DNA of 64,000 bases from Thamnidium elegans (Eukaryota; Mucoromycota; Mucoromycetes; Mucorales; Mucoraceae), in NCBI GenBank assembly GCA_025201345.1, contig JAIXMG010000003.1, forward strand, positions 992,001-1,056,000, given 5' to 3'. Position 1 is the first letter of the stretch. The number at the start of each line of letters is the position of its first letter. Below, piece by piece: positions 23,111 through 35,189 of the stretch. Both the position numbers and the translations under genes were made by a program. Under the pieces are notes generated by a model. It was not told the DNA's origin and made no database searches. It saw nothing but the letters and a program-made list of their open reading frames with translations.

Positions 23111-25048
23111 ACTCCAAGTGGAAGTTGATGTACAACTGAAAAAGATGTCTCCTTTGAAGGAATATACGGAGTCAAATGATTAGTTATCAATAGTGCTACT
23201 TCTAATTCTTCATTGCTTATATCACTAAAATGTTTTTTTAATATCTCTTCAGTATTTCCTGTTTCTTTAGACAAAATTATGTGGCTGATTGTGGCTCTTA
23301 ATGAAAGTAGACGTTTCCTATAAATATCCGTATTTACAGGTTTAGGTTCAACAAAAGGTTCTTCGGATGATGGCTGTTACATAATATATGTCAGTACGAT
23401 TGCGAAAGAAAATAATATTGTTATATTTACCAATGATGATTTTTCAAAAGCAGAATGTTCTTGACTCTTATGCTTGAAATAAAACATATTCTCTTCTGTG
23501 AGGCATTACTTTTCCTTTCGTCTGATTTCATCTGGTATTTTTTAAGTTTCTTGTATTCTTCTCTAGTAAACGTCTTTCAGCAGCAGGTTTCTTCTCGGTT
23601 TTCATTTCTCCGTAATGTTTTTTTCTCTTTGGTGCTAAGTGTACACATAAAAGTACGTTTAATATATTATTAAGTGTTACATTGGATTTTATTTATTTTT
23701 TATCCCACATTTTTTTAAGTTTGTGGCGTAATATTACGAGCGATACCGTCTCCACACTTGTTAGTTGCGTATCATCTTTATGCGTATCTCTATTTACACC
23801 AAAAGAAGACAAGGCTTGGAAAAGATAGTTCTTTATTGCGTGTTTTTCCATCGAGCTATCGTTTGACCACTGGTACCAAAAAAAAATAGGGTGAATCAGA
23901 AACAAGTGAGGTTCATCAATAACTAATGTTATTTTTGAAGCAATACAGTTATGTATTACAATGTTAAAATGTGTCCTCTGGTACAGTTATGAGACAAGAA
24001 TGTTTGATAACATTACTAGACGACCCTTCGCTTATCCCTTGCACGGTATTTGATCGTTTCCCGTTGAGATTGCTTTTAATATTAGTACTGGAGTAGTTCG
24101 AGTACCGTCAAACGATGCTTCTTGTGCTATTCTCCTTTTTTCCATGAAATGAAAATCTTCACTTTAAAAGTATTTATAATTATGTTCGAAAAAGTAAATA
24201 CAATAGAGATTTACCTGAATATATGTTTTGGATAAGTATAAAGTACTTTAAATAAGCTTCAATAGAGGTGAATAGAGGGGGGAAAGTAATGTATTAGAAG
24301 CTAAAAGTTACTAAATTAAACATAAAGCGCTGTAGATAAGTTCCAGTTGAGATGAGTAAAAGGAAAAAAAGAAGTAATGGATATAAAGTGAAAGCCTATT
24401 AAAAATAAATGTAAGATAAAGTGCTGTGATTAATGCAAATTTCCTCCTCTCCGAACTGAGGTTTAAATTACAAACGTTTTATCTCGGGCGAGCTTGCTCT
24501 TTGGGAGTCAATCGTTTAACGTGTGTACTTTCTTTAGCTATTACTATTGATTTTTGTCGAGAAGTTATCAAATGCTTATATAGTTTTCGAGGAATACGTT
24601 TAAATACTACGTAATAAAAAAAAAGGAAAAGAAACGCTCAAGCGATTGAATATGACCTGACTTGTTCGATGATCAATCACAGTACTTATGAATTTGTACG
24701 GTGTAAATATTAAATTGTTTTAATTGACTTTAATGTATTTCCATAATTTAGTTCTACCAATTCCAATCCTCTACCCCTAAAAATGTATACTATGGAATTA
24801 AACTTTACGGTGATTTTCTTAATAATTGCTCTTGAGTTCTGATATTTTTAAACCTTACAATCTGATTCATGTTACTACTGAAAATCCAGTATACACTAGG
24901 ACTGCTTTTTTGAATGGATGTTTAAGGGTATTAGTTATCTAAGTCGGCGGTTCAAAGTACTACTGAATATTTTTTTTTTTCGTACTTAGCACAACCCCCC
25001 CTCCCCTTGTTTTTTTTCCTTTTTTTTAAAAAAAAAAAACCTTTAAAA
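23111..25048. other. Repeat-like, gene-poor stretch
   Basis: No intact gene. A minus-strand frame at 23905-23693 (DDTQLTSVETVSLVILRHKL) may be a further scrap of the element to its left. At about 24235-24425 a loosely repeated 80-95 bp unit begins ataaag(t/c)(a/g)ct, roughly two copies plus the start of a third. The last 60 bp carry a C-run (24995-25011) and T/A tracts before uS4m. Confidence 0.4.
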
Positions 25049-25821
25049 ATGAGAAAACCCATTTACAGTTTATCAAGAAAGTTGGGACGTATGTCCTGGA
25101 ACAAATACAACTTGTACAATATTGCACATAAGGAACTTCCCAATTTTAACAACAAGACACTTTTCCAACAGAAATGGGTTGCTAAAAGAGAAACTCGTGC
25201 TTACCATGGTGACGAAGTGACAGAACGTCAATTTAAAAATAAATTTTTTGATCCCAAGTTACCTACTGTTCATTCTTCAGCTGATGCTGGTCAAGCTCAT
25301 CCTCCTGTAGCTGTCCTTTCTTTTGCTGAATTAGAACGTCGTTTAGATTTCGTTGTTTTCAGATCAAACTTTTGTCCTTCTATTTACGCTGCTCGTCAAT
25401 TATGTGTTCATGGAAAGGTATTGGTTAATGGTAAAAAGGTAAGGTTTTTTTTTAAAAAAAAAAAATGGATATATAAAAATCGAGCAAGAGAGAGAAAAAC
25501 TAAACAAATATAATGTTTTTTTTTTTTTTTTAGTTGGCCTATCCTTCTCACAAGTTAAAGGATGGTGATGTTATTTCTGTTGATCCTCAAGCTATTCAAT
25601 TTCTCAAGGGAGAAAAGGGACAAGAATTGGATTTTACACCTAAACCATTCTCACAACCCTTTTTATTTGTACCCGAATATCTCGAAGTAAATTATAATAC
25701 ATGTCAAACTGTATTCTTGAGAGCACCTATTTCTAGACCTGGACGTACTGAAATTCCTTCTCCTTTCCCCCCAGAGTTCCATTCACTTGCCTTTGAATGG
25801 TATGCTCAACGTACTAAATAG
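25049..25821 (+). CDS. NAM9: Mitochondrial small-subunit ribosomal protein uS4m (Nam9), 225 aa
   Basis: A component of the mitochondrial small ribosomal subunit. Exons 25049-25438 and 25534-25821 (678 nt). The N-terminus [20 protein letters not shown] is basic and could act in mitochondrial import. It is followed by [20 protein letters not shown], as in Nam9, and by the S4 RNA-binding domain [48 protein letters not shown] (about residues 95-150). The C-terminal extension ([19 protein letters not shown]) is typical of mitochondrial S4. The intron lies inside the S4 domain and starts with a T8A11-type tract. Confidence 0.92.
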
Positions 25822-26000
25822 ACTTAGACACCCAGACACACATACGACAACTCATATATAAACACACTGTAAAATAAATAATAAAAAAAAAAAAAAATAC
25901 AAAAAATGAGTCAATTTTTTATATAATTCATGCAATCCACAAAAAAAAGGTTTTATTTTAATGTAAAAAATTAAACATTTTTTTTATTAAAACGGGAAAT

Positions 26001-27015
26001 TTATTGACGAGCAGCAATTTCCTTAGCTTCGATAGCAGCACGCTTGGCCATCTTGGCGTTGGACTTGGGACCCATGATTCCACCACCCCAGTGACGACGG
26101 ACATCTTCCCACTTCTCGGTGAAGTTGGTGTTGACGGCAGAGACAATGGTAGCGAGTTCAGCCTTATCAGCTTCAGCAACTTCAGTCAAGACGAGAGCAG
26201 TAGCGGTCTTCTTGTGAACAAGAGTACCGAGTCTGGCCTTACCCTTAACAATACAGTAAGGGATACCCATCTTACGACAGAGGGCAGGGAGCCAGAGAAC
26301 CAACTCAATAGGGTCAACATCGTCAGCAATGACAACAAGCTTGGCCTTCTTGGCTTCAATAAGAGCAGTGATATGGTTGATACCGTACTTGATAACAACG
26401 GGCTTATCAGTCTTGGCAACTTCCTTCTTCTCGGCCTTAGCAGCAGCGGCAGCACGGAGACGATCACGCTTCTCAGCCTTGGACTCAGGTCTGTACTTGT
26501 GCATCAACTTGAAAACTTGAGTGGCAGTGTTCTTATCCAAAACATGAGTGAATTGGTTAAGAGCAGGAGGGACCTTAAGACGTTGATAGATAATCTTCTT
26601 TTGACGTTGAAGTTTAACATATTGAGGCCACTTGACGAAACGAGAGACATCACGCTTGGGTTGAACATCTTGACCAACACCAAAGTTCTTGGGGGACTTC
26701 TCAATCAAAGGGTTAACAGTAGCCTTAGCGGCTTGCTTTCCCTTGACGGGGTAAGGAGCAGGAGCAACCTTCTTTCCAGTGGACTTCTTGGTGGTAGGAG
26801 CCTAATAATTTTATGAAATTTAGTACATGCTGAATTCAATTCATTCGTTCTTTCATTCATTCATTCATTCTCTCTCGATTTTTTTTTTTTTTTTTTGGTT
26901 GCTGTTTTCGGTTCATCCATCGATTTTTTTGTTTCATCTATCCTATATACACATACACACACACCATCTCCCACCCTTTTTTTTTATTTAACCTTGATTT
27001 GATATACTTTACCAT
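26001..27015 (-). CDS. RPL8: 60S ribosomal protein eL8 (L7a/Rpl8), 267 aa
   Basis: A large-subunit cytosolic ribosomal protein. The main exon is 26801-26001 and reads [20 protein letters not shown] onward; its first AG junction (26803-26802) leaves no in-frame ATG upstream. An ATG at 27015-27013 is immediately followed by a donor (GTAAAG), so a start-codon-only first exon joined to GCT gives MAPTTKK. This is inference, although tiny first exons are common in ribosomal protein genes. L7Ae-family signatures: [60 protein letters not shown]. Codon use is strongly biased to C/G-ending codons, unlike neighbouring genes, as expected for very high expression. Confidence 0.93.
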
Positions 27016-27907
27016 ATTGAGATATATGAAAAAGAGAAGGTTTTCACGGATGCTTTGATTAGATATTTCTATAACGAGCTTTTTTTTACAAAAATAAAAA
27101 AAAAGTAGAATTAGTCCGAGCCGGACAATCATGTCAAAAATGCATTGACAAGAGAATATAGTGAGGATAAGATGAATATAAATGCTTACTAAAACGTATG
27201 AAAGACAACCGAGTACATATACACATGATAGTAAAGGTCATACATTATTAAAGTATCCATGGTTTTAATATAAACCTTATGACTCGGTTAAATAAATAGA
27301 AAAAAGTGCCCTGACCAAAAAGAAATGGCGCATGCAGAAAATATACTTGCTCTATGGTACTTTATTGGCAATAATGTAATGGACAAAAAAATTGATTGAT
27401 CTGTCCACAATTATAATTAATTATCACACGTTTGTTTTAGTAAACCAACTCTTGCAACATTATCTGTTTGGTTCATATATAGAGTCGGATGATTATTTAA
27501 AGTAGTTATTATTGACCGTGCGGGAATAGATAATAAAAAAACCTGTATTTATTAATGCACATTATTATTTTGTATCCTATTAAAATTCATATAAAAAAGC
27601 ATATACGGGTACAAAAAGATTAAAAAAAAAAGAAAAAAAAGAAAGAGGAAAGGGTGCAATATGTATAAACGGAATGATGACCCGAAAATTCCGTGTTTTT
27701 GTGAGAGTGAAAGTGTGCCTAGTAGTAACTTATATAATGGTAGTGATAGTGGTAGTGGTAGTGGTAGTGGTAGTGGTAATAGTAGTAGAGGGGCATATAT
27801 GTATATGTATATATGTATATATATAAAAATGAGCGTAATGATTTTTTTTTTTTTGGGTCATAGTAATTAAAAAGTAGAGAGAGAGAGAGAGAGAGAGCGT
27901 ATTTTGA
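27016..27907. other. Intergenic with microsatellites
   Basis: Spacer between eL8 and the 3' end of the Zn2Cys6 gene. It contains a (ggtagt)n run at 27740-27778 and a (ga)n run at 27877-27897. The 69-codon ORF across the first repeat (Gly-Ser repeats) is a repeat artefact. Confidence 0.7.
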
Positions 27908-29622
27908 TCATAGTAAGGAGAAAAAGTGTTGATCAGATATAAAGCTGAATGAGATATCTTCTTCTTTTAAGCACGATGAAGGTGAATGAGTAGGAGTGAT
28001 ATAAGAAGCAGGTGAGCATGTGGTTGTAGAAGATTCTATTGTTTGGTTATCAAAAGTGTCTATACAATAATATTGATTTGCAAATAAATCGAATGGCAGT
28101 TGTGATGGTGAAGAGGAAGATTGACAAGTGTCATCTATTAACAATTGATCCATAATTAAATTGAAATGTATACAAGATAATAAACTAGAATTTAGTTTTT
28201 TGATGACAGAAATACTTTTGTAAAGACTTGGTTTATCTTGTTTATCAATATGAATTGAAGTAGCTAATGTAAGTGATGAAAAGAATAAATTGTGTAAATA
28301 TTTCTGTTGACCAAGATCAATCATTTGTTCAGAAATATGAATGATTGTATTTGCTGCATTAGTACAAATGCTATTACTATTAAGACCATTTGTATTATTA
28401 TTGATCATAATTTGAACGGTATAATATAATATACGATATAATTTAGCAATAGGAGTGAGTCTACCATAATCCAAATGAGAAGGTAATTGCAATAACCATT
28501 CAGTTAAATTTGATTCAAGGTTATTTATATTATGACTATTTGATATATTAGCCATAATAATTGATAACATAATTAATTGATGGAAGCTATTAATTTGTAA
28601 AGTAGCTTGTTGATTTAGATATAACTGATCATCTTCTAATTGAGGCCACTTAAACAAGTATTGATTCGTTATTAACTTTTTTGTACCAGTACAGCTTGAT
28701 ATTAATTGATCAATAACAAATGATACCCAATAAGTACGTCTTTTCATTTCATTAAAATGAATATCATCAGATTCAAATGTAAAATTTAAATCTAAAATTA
28801 ACTGAGCCAATTGATGACGAAGAGAATGACATTTCACCATATCACCAGCAATATATGTATACCAACACATGATTACAATTGCCTATATAAAATAATCAGT
28901 CACATGAATCTACTACTATTTATCATTATTATAATTACTTGTATTGTGGTCAAGTCTGTTATACTTAATAAATCAAGAGATAAAAAGAATTGTTGATACA
29001 ATATCTTTTCTTGTTCCAAGTAATTATCATCATTTTCTAATCTACAACCAAGTAACAATACAGCCAAATTTAAAAGCGGATTTAATTCATCATTTTCAAA
29101 TTCAAGAATGAATTGCGGTCTTGACAATATTGGAAATATAAAATTGAAATGATTGAAAAAATTATCAGTCCATAAATTATCTTGCTTTCTTGCTGTTTCT
29201 TTCATTAAAAAATCGTATACGATGCCATGGCTGCCCTAGAGGATAGTCATAAGAATGGACCTTATCAGTGTTCTATTTCTTATTATAATATTATGTTAAC
29301 GTACGTGTTCAACTAGATTCGAAACTAAATAAAGTAATGGATTAAGTGGTTTATAATCATCTCTTTTAATTATCATTTGTTGCTGTTGTTTTCCTAAAAG
29401 TGATTCGATTCGATGTGCTCTATTTTCAATCACTTCTACATACCCTTTAGGTGGTCCTCTTTTCTTTGGTGGTTCTGAATATTCACAACAATTTCCAATC
29501 GATTGACACCTAGAGCAAGAAGGTTGAATTCCATCACACTTGACCTTCTTTTTACGACAAATGATACAAGCAAGTGTAACTTTAACACGCTTATTTGTTG
29601 GTTGTACAGCTATCTTGGGCAT
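27908..29622 (-). CDS. Zn2Cys6 (Gal4-type) transcription factor, 529 aa
   Basis: A fungal zinc-cluster regulator. Exons on the minus strand: 29622-29305, 29235-28939, 28882-27908 (1590 nt). The DNA-binding domain is at residues 19-46: CIICRKKKVKCDGIQPSCSR, then C-x6-C, with all six Cys present. A basic linker KKRGPPKGYVE follows, as in regulators of the Xlr/Rgt type. The central Fungal_trans region is recognisable by FFNHFNFIFPILSRPQFI, AIVIMCWYTYIAGDMVKCHS and EMKRRTYWVSFVIDQ. The C-terminus is Ser/Thr/Pro-rich. The target pathway cannot be told. The 5' leader (29640-29730) is an unbroken purine tract. Confidence 0.93.
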
Positions 29623-30863
29623 CTAAGAGAGAGGAAAAAAAGGGAAAAGAGAGAGAGAGAAAAAAAAGAGGAAGAGAAAGAGAAAGAGAAAGAGAGAAAG
29701 AGAAAGAAAGAATGAAAAAAAGAAAAGAATGGATTAAATACTAATACACAAAAGAGGGGGGGAGCAGGTGTTTTACAGTATTCACGACGCCAATAAGTAG
29801 AAAATGGCCAGTTTTTGATTTATTACCATATACAGTTTTTTTTATTTTTTAGGAATACTTCTTTTCTCATGTTAACTTTCAAAAAAAAACATGACGTAAA
29901 TAGAATCAACTAAAACACGGCAACTAGTAAAAAGCTTCAGGCCGATGTCAAACCGAATGAGAAGAAAAAAAAAAAACTAATGTCAAAGGGCCTAGTTCTC
30001 GTTATTGCTCAGCAACTTAAACTCCTGGTTCTTTTACTTTTAGGTTCACAACTTCGTAAACAGTTGAAATGCTATTAATGAATAACGTTTTTTAACCCCT
30101 ATATTTTTTTCTTCATGTCTTTTATACTAACGAGCTTTTAGTTGTAGAAGAAGAAAACTTTTGTCTTTACATGTGTTGTCATTGGTTTTATAAAATAAAA
30201 TAAAATAAAACGCGTCTTCTGAAATGTATGATATTACCACATATCTTTTATTTCAGTTAATATATATATATGTATACATGTATTTCAAAATAGAGTTTGC
30301 TCGGCAGGGGATGGAAAGGGAATCTTCTTATGAAAGGTATTGCCCCACCTTTTTTTCTATTTAGTTAGACATACAATTATAGATTTGATTCAGATTAAAT
30401 ATAAGATTAGATAGGTATATATATATATATATATATAAGTATATTATATATTCTGTATGTAATTGAATACATTTCTAAAAAAAAAAAAAAAAAATCAAGT
30501 ACTTGCCTTGCTTATTTGTTTATGTACATGGAAAAAAAAATGTGGGGAAAAGACTGACTGATTGGTTACATTTATTTTATCTTTTTTAAGCCATCTGCAT
30601 AAATACAGGGATTTGTATATTGCGTATTGGTCCAACACTCAATGAAAGTAATCATGTGACACACATAAAGTACAAACTTCAGGAGTGATTCTCCCCCTCA
30701 TTTTAAACGACATGATGTGTTAAATATGCTAGATTGATTGATCCAATCATATAATTTGGTCTTATTTAATTTTACTTTTAAGAAACACCTGCTCAAATAA
30801 AATGTAATTAAAAACGTCACATGAATTATATATATATTTTTTTTTTTTTAAAAAAAAAAAAGA
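29623..30863. other. Intergenic, divergent promoter region
   Basis: About 1.2 kb between the zinc-cluster regulator and cystinosin. Purine tract 29630-29735, (aaaat)n near 30196-30210, (ta)n at 30416-30436, A tract 30478-30495, and a T/A tract just before the cystinosin ATG. No gene seen. Confidence 0.6.
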
Positions 30864-32422
30864 ATGTCTTCATCACCCTTTCAAATGAATCAGGGTATTA
30901 TGTCTACATGGAGTATAGTTTCGGACATTATAGGCTGGGTACAGTAGTATTTTTTTTTTAAAAAAAAAAGAAATCTGTCAAAAAAAAAAGAAAAGTTGTC
31001 CATTAACATGAACATTACTTAGTCTTACTTTTTTGTATGGTCAATAAGCTTTTATCCTCAAATATTTTTAAATTGGAAACGAAAGAGGTAATTCATATTC
31101 ACGTATAAAATAAAGTTTTCTGCGAATAGTAATTTGATTTATACATGTATAGTGTTAAAGGTCTATCGATTGATTTCTTATTTTATAATGTCCTCGGTTT
31201 TTTTTGTTACTCGGTAATAAAGTGAAAAAAAAAAACCCCACTAAAAACCACTTAAAAAAAAAAGAGAACTAATTATGCACATGTAAATAGATTTATAATT
31301 TATCCTTTTATTTTGATAAAGAAATTCAAGAAGAATGTAAAGCATATAACTAGCAAGTTTTTATTTATTTATTTATTTTATACTTATGTTATCCATGTAG
31401 ATCAAAGTAGGCATCCTGATAGTGATGGGAACCTTGTTCGTATGAATGATGTTGTATTTTCTATACACGGGTTCGTTATTTCCTTATTTATTCTATTACA
31501 AACTTGTGTTTATAAGGTAATATTAACTTTCTAATTGTTATATATATATTATCTTATACTCATTCTAGTTTTAGAAGCACGAAACTCAAAAAATATCTTC
31601 ATTTGCTGCTTCTTTTGTCTGGTTAGCTTGTATGGTCGCTGTATTAGTTGTTTCTACTATACATTATGGTGGTGCCATTTGGCTTGATTTTATGTACTAC
31701 CTGAGTTCTGTAAAGCTAATTATTAGTTTTATAAAATATTTACCTCAGGTATACTTTTACGTATATAGATATATTTATATATATCATTTACTTAACTATA
31801 AAATAGGTTTGGATTAATTATAAACGAAAGTCAACTCAAGGGTGGAGCGTACAATATATTATTTGGGTATGTTGTAAACAAATTTAAGCTTTTTTTTTTT
31901 AAAAAAAAAAAAGTAGTACGATCAAGTAACATGTTATTATAGGATTTATCAGGTGGTGTTTTATCAATTATTCAATTACTTTTAGACGCATATATTGACG
32001 GTGATTGGTCCGGCATTGAAGGTGTAAGTTAGAAACGAATAGGTCTTGCTATATAAATCAGTATTCTAACCTTATTTACTAATTAGGATAACGTCAAACT
32101 GTACGTTAAAAAAGAAAAAGGGAAATACTACACATATAAATACTAATTTTTTTATTTTTTTAAATATAGTGGGCTTGGTATTATAGTAATAGGTTATGAT
32201 TTTATATTTTTATTTCAACACTATATTTTATATTACAGCCACCAACATTTCGTTACAATTCCTCAAGACAGAAGATCGCTTTTGGCTGATAGTCGGGTAC
32301 CGATTGAAGATGACGATGGTAATTCGGTTTCGTCATACAATAGTAGTATGAATAGAAGACCTATCAATGCTAATAGGAATTATGGTTCAACAAACATCTC
32401 GTTGTATGCTGCATCAGTATAA
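30864..32422 (+). CDS. Cystinosin-type PQ-loop transporter, 314 aa
   Basis: A vacuolar/lysosomal cystine-H+ symporter homologue (Ers1 in yeast, CTNS in animals). Ten exons: 30864-30938, 31023-31087, 31153-31213, 31291-31336, 31401-31516, 31575-31748, 31807-31866, 31943-32023, 32087-32100, 32170-32422 (945 nt). The first PQ loop is VWSISFYPQIFLNWKRKSVK, followed by GLSIDFLFYNVLGFFCYS; the second is IISFIKYLPQVWINYKRKST. Between them is HPDSDGNLVRMNDVVFSIHG. GGVLSIIQLLLDAYIDGDWS carries the Asp-rich segment of cystinosins, and KLGLGIIVIGYDFIFLFQHY is the last membrane span. Exon 9 is only 14 nt. The C-terminal tail is hydrophilic. Confidence 0.93.
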
Positions 32423-32587
32423 CTTCTTTTTTTTTTTTTCTTATCTTTATTATTTCACCAATATTTAATTATCTATTTATCTACTATATACATATATATA
32501 AACATATACAAAAAAACCACATAACTCACTCACTCACACATTCTAGTAAATAAAGCATGTATTACTATTTGATATCGTTGTAATCAA

Positions 32588-32737
32588 ATGCAATATTCAG
32601 ATTTCAAACGTATATTTACTTTAAGCAATTATGGGTCAAGTACAAGTTTCTCGGGACTTGTCACTAACATTGTCACGATACTAATCTATATTTTCTCTTT
32701 CTACTCAAGTGTGGGAAAGTCACAACAGAACAAGTAA
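32588..32737 (+). other. Small membrane ORF or orphan first exon
   Basis: An ATG near 32595 opens about 49 codons: MQYSDFKRIFTLSNYGSS, then one hydrophobic span (GLVTNIVTILIYIFSFYSS) and KSQQNK before TAA. The last codons overlap a perfect splice donor (aa|gtaagt, 32738), so this could be a first exon. No convincing second exon was found in the next 400 bp. Family unknown. Confidence 0.3.
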
Positions 32738-32739
32738 GT

Positions 32740-33490
32740 TTTTAAAAGGAATGATTAAAAATAAGAAAGTAGTTTAAATAAAAAGCCTTAAATTATAGTA
32801 TCATAAGATGTAATAGTGATAAATGTCGAAAATAGTCGACCTAGTATGGTAGCGACTGCTTATAAAAAAGACATTTCACGTTTGTCCTTACCAATTTAAA
32901 AATAATCAATTCCCGGTCATTTATAGCTTATAATATATACATATTAGTTAAATAATTTCAGCTTGAAAGTTCGTTCTATTTAGACGCTTAATACAAAAAG
33001 GGTGCATATAATTAATTAAGGCCGTATAACCATAGTAAGAGGTGATAAACAGAAATGTAATTAATTCGATGAATTTTGCATCTAATTCGAACAATTTTGG
33101 GTACCCTTGGGTACCCAAACTTCTTATAATTATCGTATTATTTTGATAAGATTTTTAGAGTTAATAATTGCAAATGTTTAAATTGCTTAGTAAACGTGGT
33201 TATAGGTTATTCCGAAGTAAGTGTTTAAATGATATAAATTACAAAACTCTTTTTATATATTTAATAAAGATTTCATTCTTTATTAGCATCTGCTTTAAAT
33301 AAACGTAAATAAAGAAAAAAAAGCGCTAGCTTTTACACAGTAATAGGAATACTTATACTTTTTTTTTTTGGTCTTGGCATATTAAGACGCTACTTTTAAT
33401 ATTTATTATAATTATTAAAAAAAAAAAAAAAAATAGAAAAAAGAATAACTATTTAATAATAAATTAACGAAGGTGTTATCACTTCAAATT
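32740..33490. other. Intergenic, no gene seen
   Basis: AT-rich spacer. A short perfect duplication (gggtacccttgggtaccc, 33100-33117) is the only structured feature; each half is a palindrome. Confidence 0.5.
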
Positions 33491-33497
33491 TAAATTG

Positions 33498-34344
33498 AAT
33501 AACTGGTAAAATCACAAGGAATATTGACAACGTTGTGACCGACAACATATTTACCTGAACATCCATCTACCTGACACTTTTCGCCACAATTATTCCGATT
33601 ACAAACTTTACAAATGTTTCTTCTCTTTTTTTATAGGTGGTGCTAACACTGCCATTTGGCGCTAAAATCCTTATAGTGGTAGTGACGAAATATTTACCAA
33701 CGAAACTATCTCCAGAAGTGATTCCGCCAATCTCTTCATCAAATACTTCGAATTCAACGTAGTTATATCACTAACATTACTGAAATTTTGGATATATTCG
33801 TCATAACTTTCAGCATTCTCATTTTCAATAATAGCCTGATTCGAAATACTATATGTTAGTACATCTACTAACTATTTCAAGTTTTTTATTTTTATTGTTG
33901 CTTCTTCAGTAGTATTTAATTCGGTAGAATCATCATTATCTACATTATTCTATAGTAGACACATCAATGTATGAGCATGTTACATCATTGATCTACTTAC
34001 TGTTGCTGCATTAGGATTATTCTATAGTGCCATACAAAGAGCTAGCGCCCTATAAGTAGTAACAATTAGTATATACTAAAGACATTGATTTGTATGTATT
34101 ACCTCTTAGAGTTGATAATATTAAAGGGGGAGACTTGTTGATTTTCCTGCAGTGTACTAGAAGAAGTAGGTACGGATTGAACTAACGTCATTTTATCAAG
34201 TCGCTGTTGTTGTAAATTAGGTTGATCCATCAAACGCTTAGGGTCAGGTCTATTTGCGTGAAGAGCTCTCTTCGAGCCGACTTTGGGTCCTGGTTTCTTT
34301 TTAGAAATACCTCCACTTTTTTTAGAGGTGCTGCTACCAAACAC
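33498..34344 (-). pseudogene. Cys-rich (zinc-binding-like) repeat-family pseudogene
   Basis: The start at 34344 gives a basic, Pro-rich N-terminus (SKKSGGISKKKPGPKVGSKR). Downstream pieces read NNVDNDDSTELNTTEEATIK, a block with an in-frame TAG before LVDVLTYSISNQAI, then in another frame DEEIGGITSGDSFVGKYFVT. It ends with ICKVCNRNNCGEKCQVDGCS and GKYVVGHNVVNIPC. The C-x2-C-x4-C-x3-C-x4-C arrangement looks like a zinc-binding module. Stops and at least two frame changes (near 33760 and 33640) show it is broken. From memory, similar Cys-tailed hypothetical proteins are repeated in Mucorales, with no known function. Confidence 0.5.
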
Positions 34345-35066
34345 ATTTAAAAAGAAATTAACAGCAAAGAGATAAAAGCTAAAGAAGACAGTACACTAAG
34401 TTCTTTTAATACTTATAATAGAAACGTTATTTATCGACAAAGATAATTGTATTGATTTAAAACAAATATTTAGTTTAGATTTTTTTTTTTTTTGTTAGAG
34501 AACAGTATTAAACTAAGCTTCCTTTTCTGTCTACAGCTAAACTTACAGCGGTTTCTGGCACTATTACTGGCTAACTTACAGACGTTCCGGCTAATTTACA
34601 AACGTTAAGCATTATGATTAGCCAAAACACCCCCCTCTACAAGCGTACCGCCAGTTCGAGCAAAGAAAACCAACTATAGAACTCATCCACTATGATGAAT
34701 TACGGTAATGTTTTGTGTAGTTAATAGCTAGTGTTCCTGATTTATCTATGCCTGACACTTGTAGAAAGAATCGATAAATAGTATTAAAATTATAATTTAC
34801 TAGTATTGGCCATTCTATTATAGCTCCTGTAGAAAACGATTATCTTTTAAAGTCTTGAGTGTTTCTATCCAAGAACGTAATGTCAAAACCAAGTTATAAA
34901 AATATAATTCTAAGTAAAAGCTTATTTATTCAAAGATAAAAAAGATATCATTATAAAATATATTTTTAGCCAATCATAATCGTCCCACGCGACATTCACG
35001 TGCTTGTCACGCTTTTCAAATATAATAATCATAATATAATATTACATTCCGTAGATACTATATCAA
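34345..35066. other. Intergenic upstream of tRNA-Asp
   Basis: No ORF of note. A short direct repeat (ctaa(a/c)ttaca(g/a)(c/a)g, three copies) occurs at 34540-34603. Confidence 0.5.
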
Positions 35067-35138
35067 TCTTCGATAGTATAGTGGTGAGTATCCCCGCCTG
35101 TCACGCGGGAGACCTGGGTTCAATTCCCAGTCGGAGAG
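35067..35138 (+). tRNA. tRNA-Asp (GTC anticodon)
   Basis: A 72-nt cloverleaf without intron. The acceptor stem pairs tcttcga (35067-35073) with tcggaga (35131-35137), followed by discriminator G. The anticodon arm is cccgc-ctgtcac-gcggg, giving GTC. The T arm is ctggg-ttcaatt-cccag, with box B ggttcaatt; the box A-like region is tagtatagtgg. A T-rich stretch (ttttgttattttttt) from 35139 can serve as Pol III terminator. The sequence is close to eukaryotic nuclear tRNA-Asp and encodes no CCA end, so it is nuclear and probably functional. Confidence 0.95.
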
Positions 35139-35189
35139 CTTTTGTTATTTTTTTATTTGTAGTTCGTGTAGACGTGCGTCAGAGTTATT

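Noticed and set aside
24235..24425. Possible tandem satellite
   Set aside because: Only two loosely similar copies of an AT-rich 80-95 bp unit; too diverged to call without alignment.
26004..26816. 270-codon + strand ORF opposite eL8
   Set aside because: It mirrors the eL8 exon; strong codon bias in the ribosomal gene leaves the antisense frame open. The product is Ser/Leu/Gly-rich with no motif.
27661..27870. ORF with Gly-Ser repeats
   Set aside because: Produced by the (ggtagt)n microsatellite; the rest is AT-rich noise.
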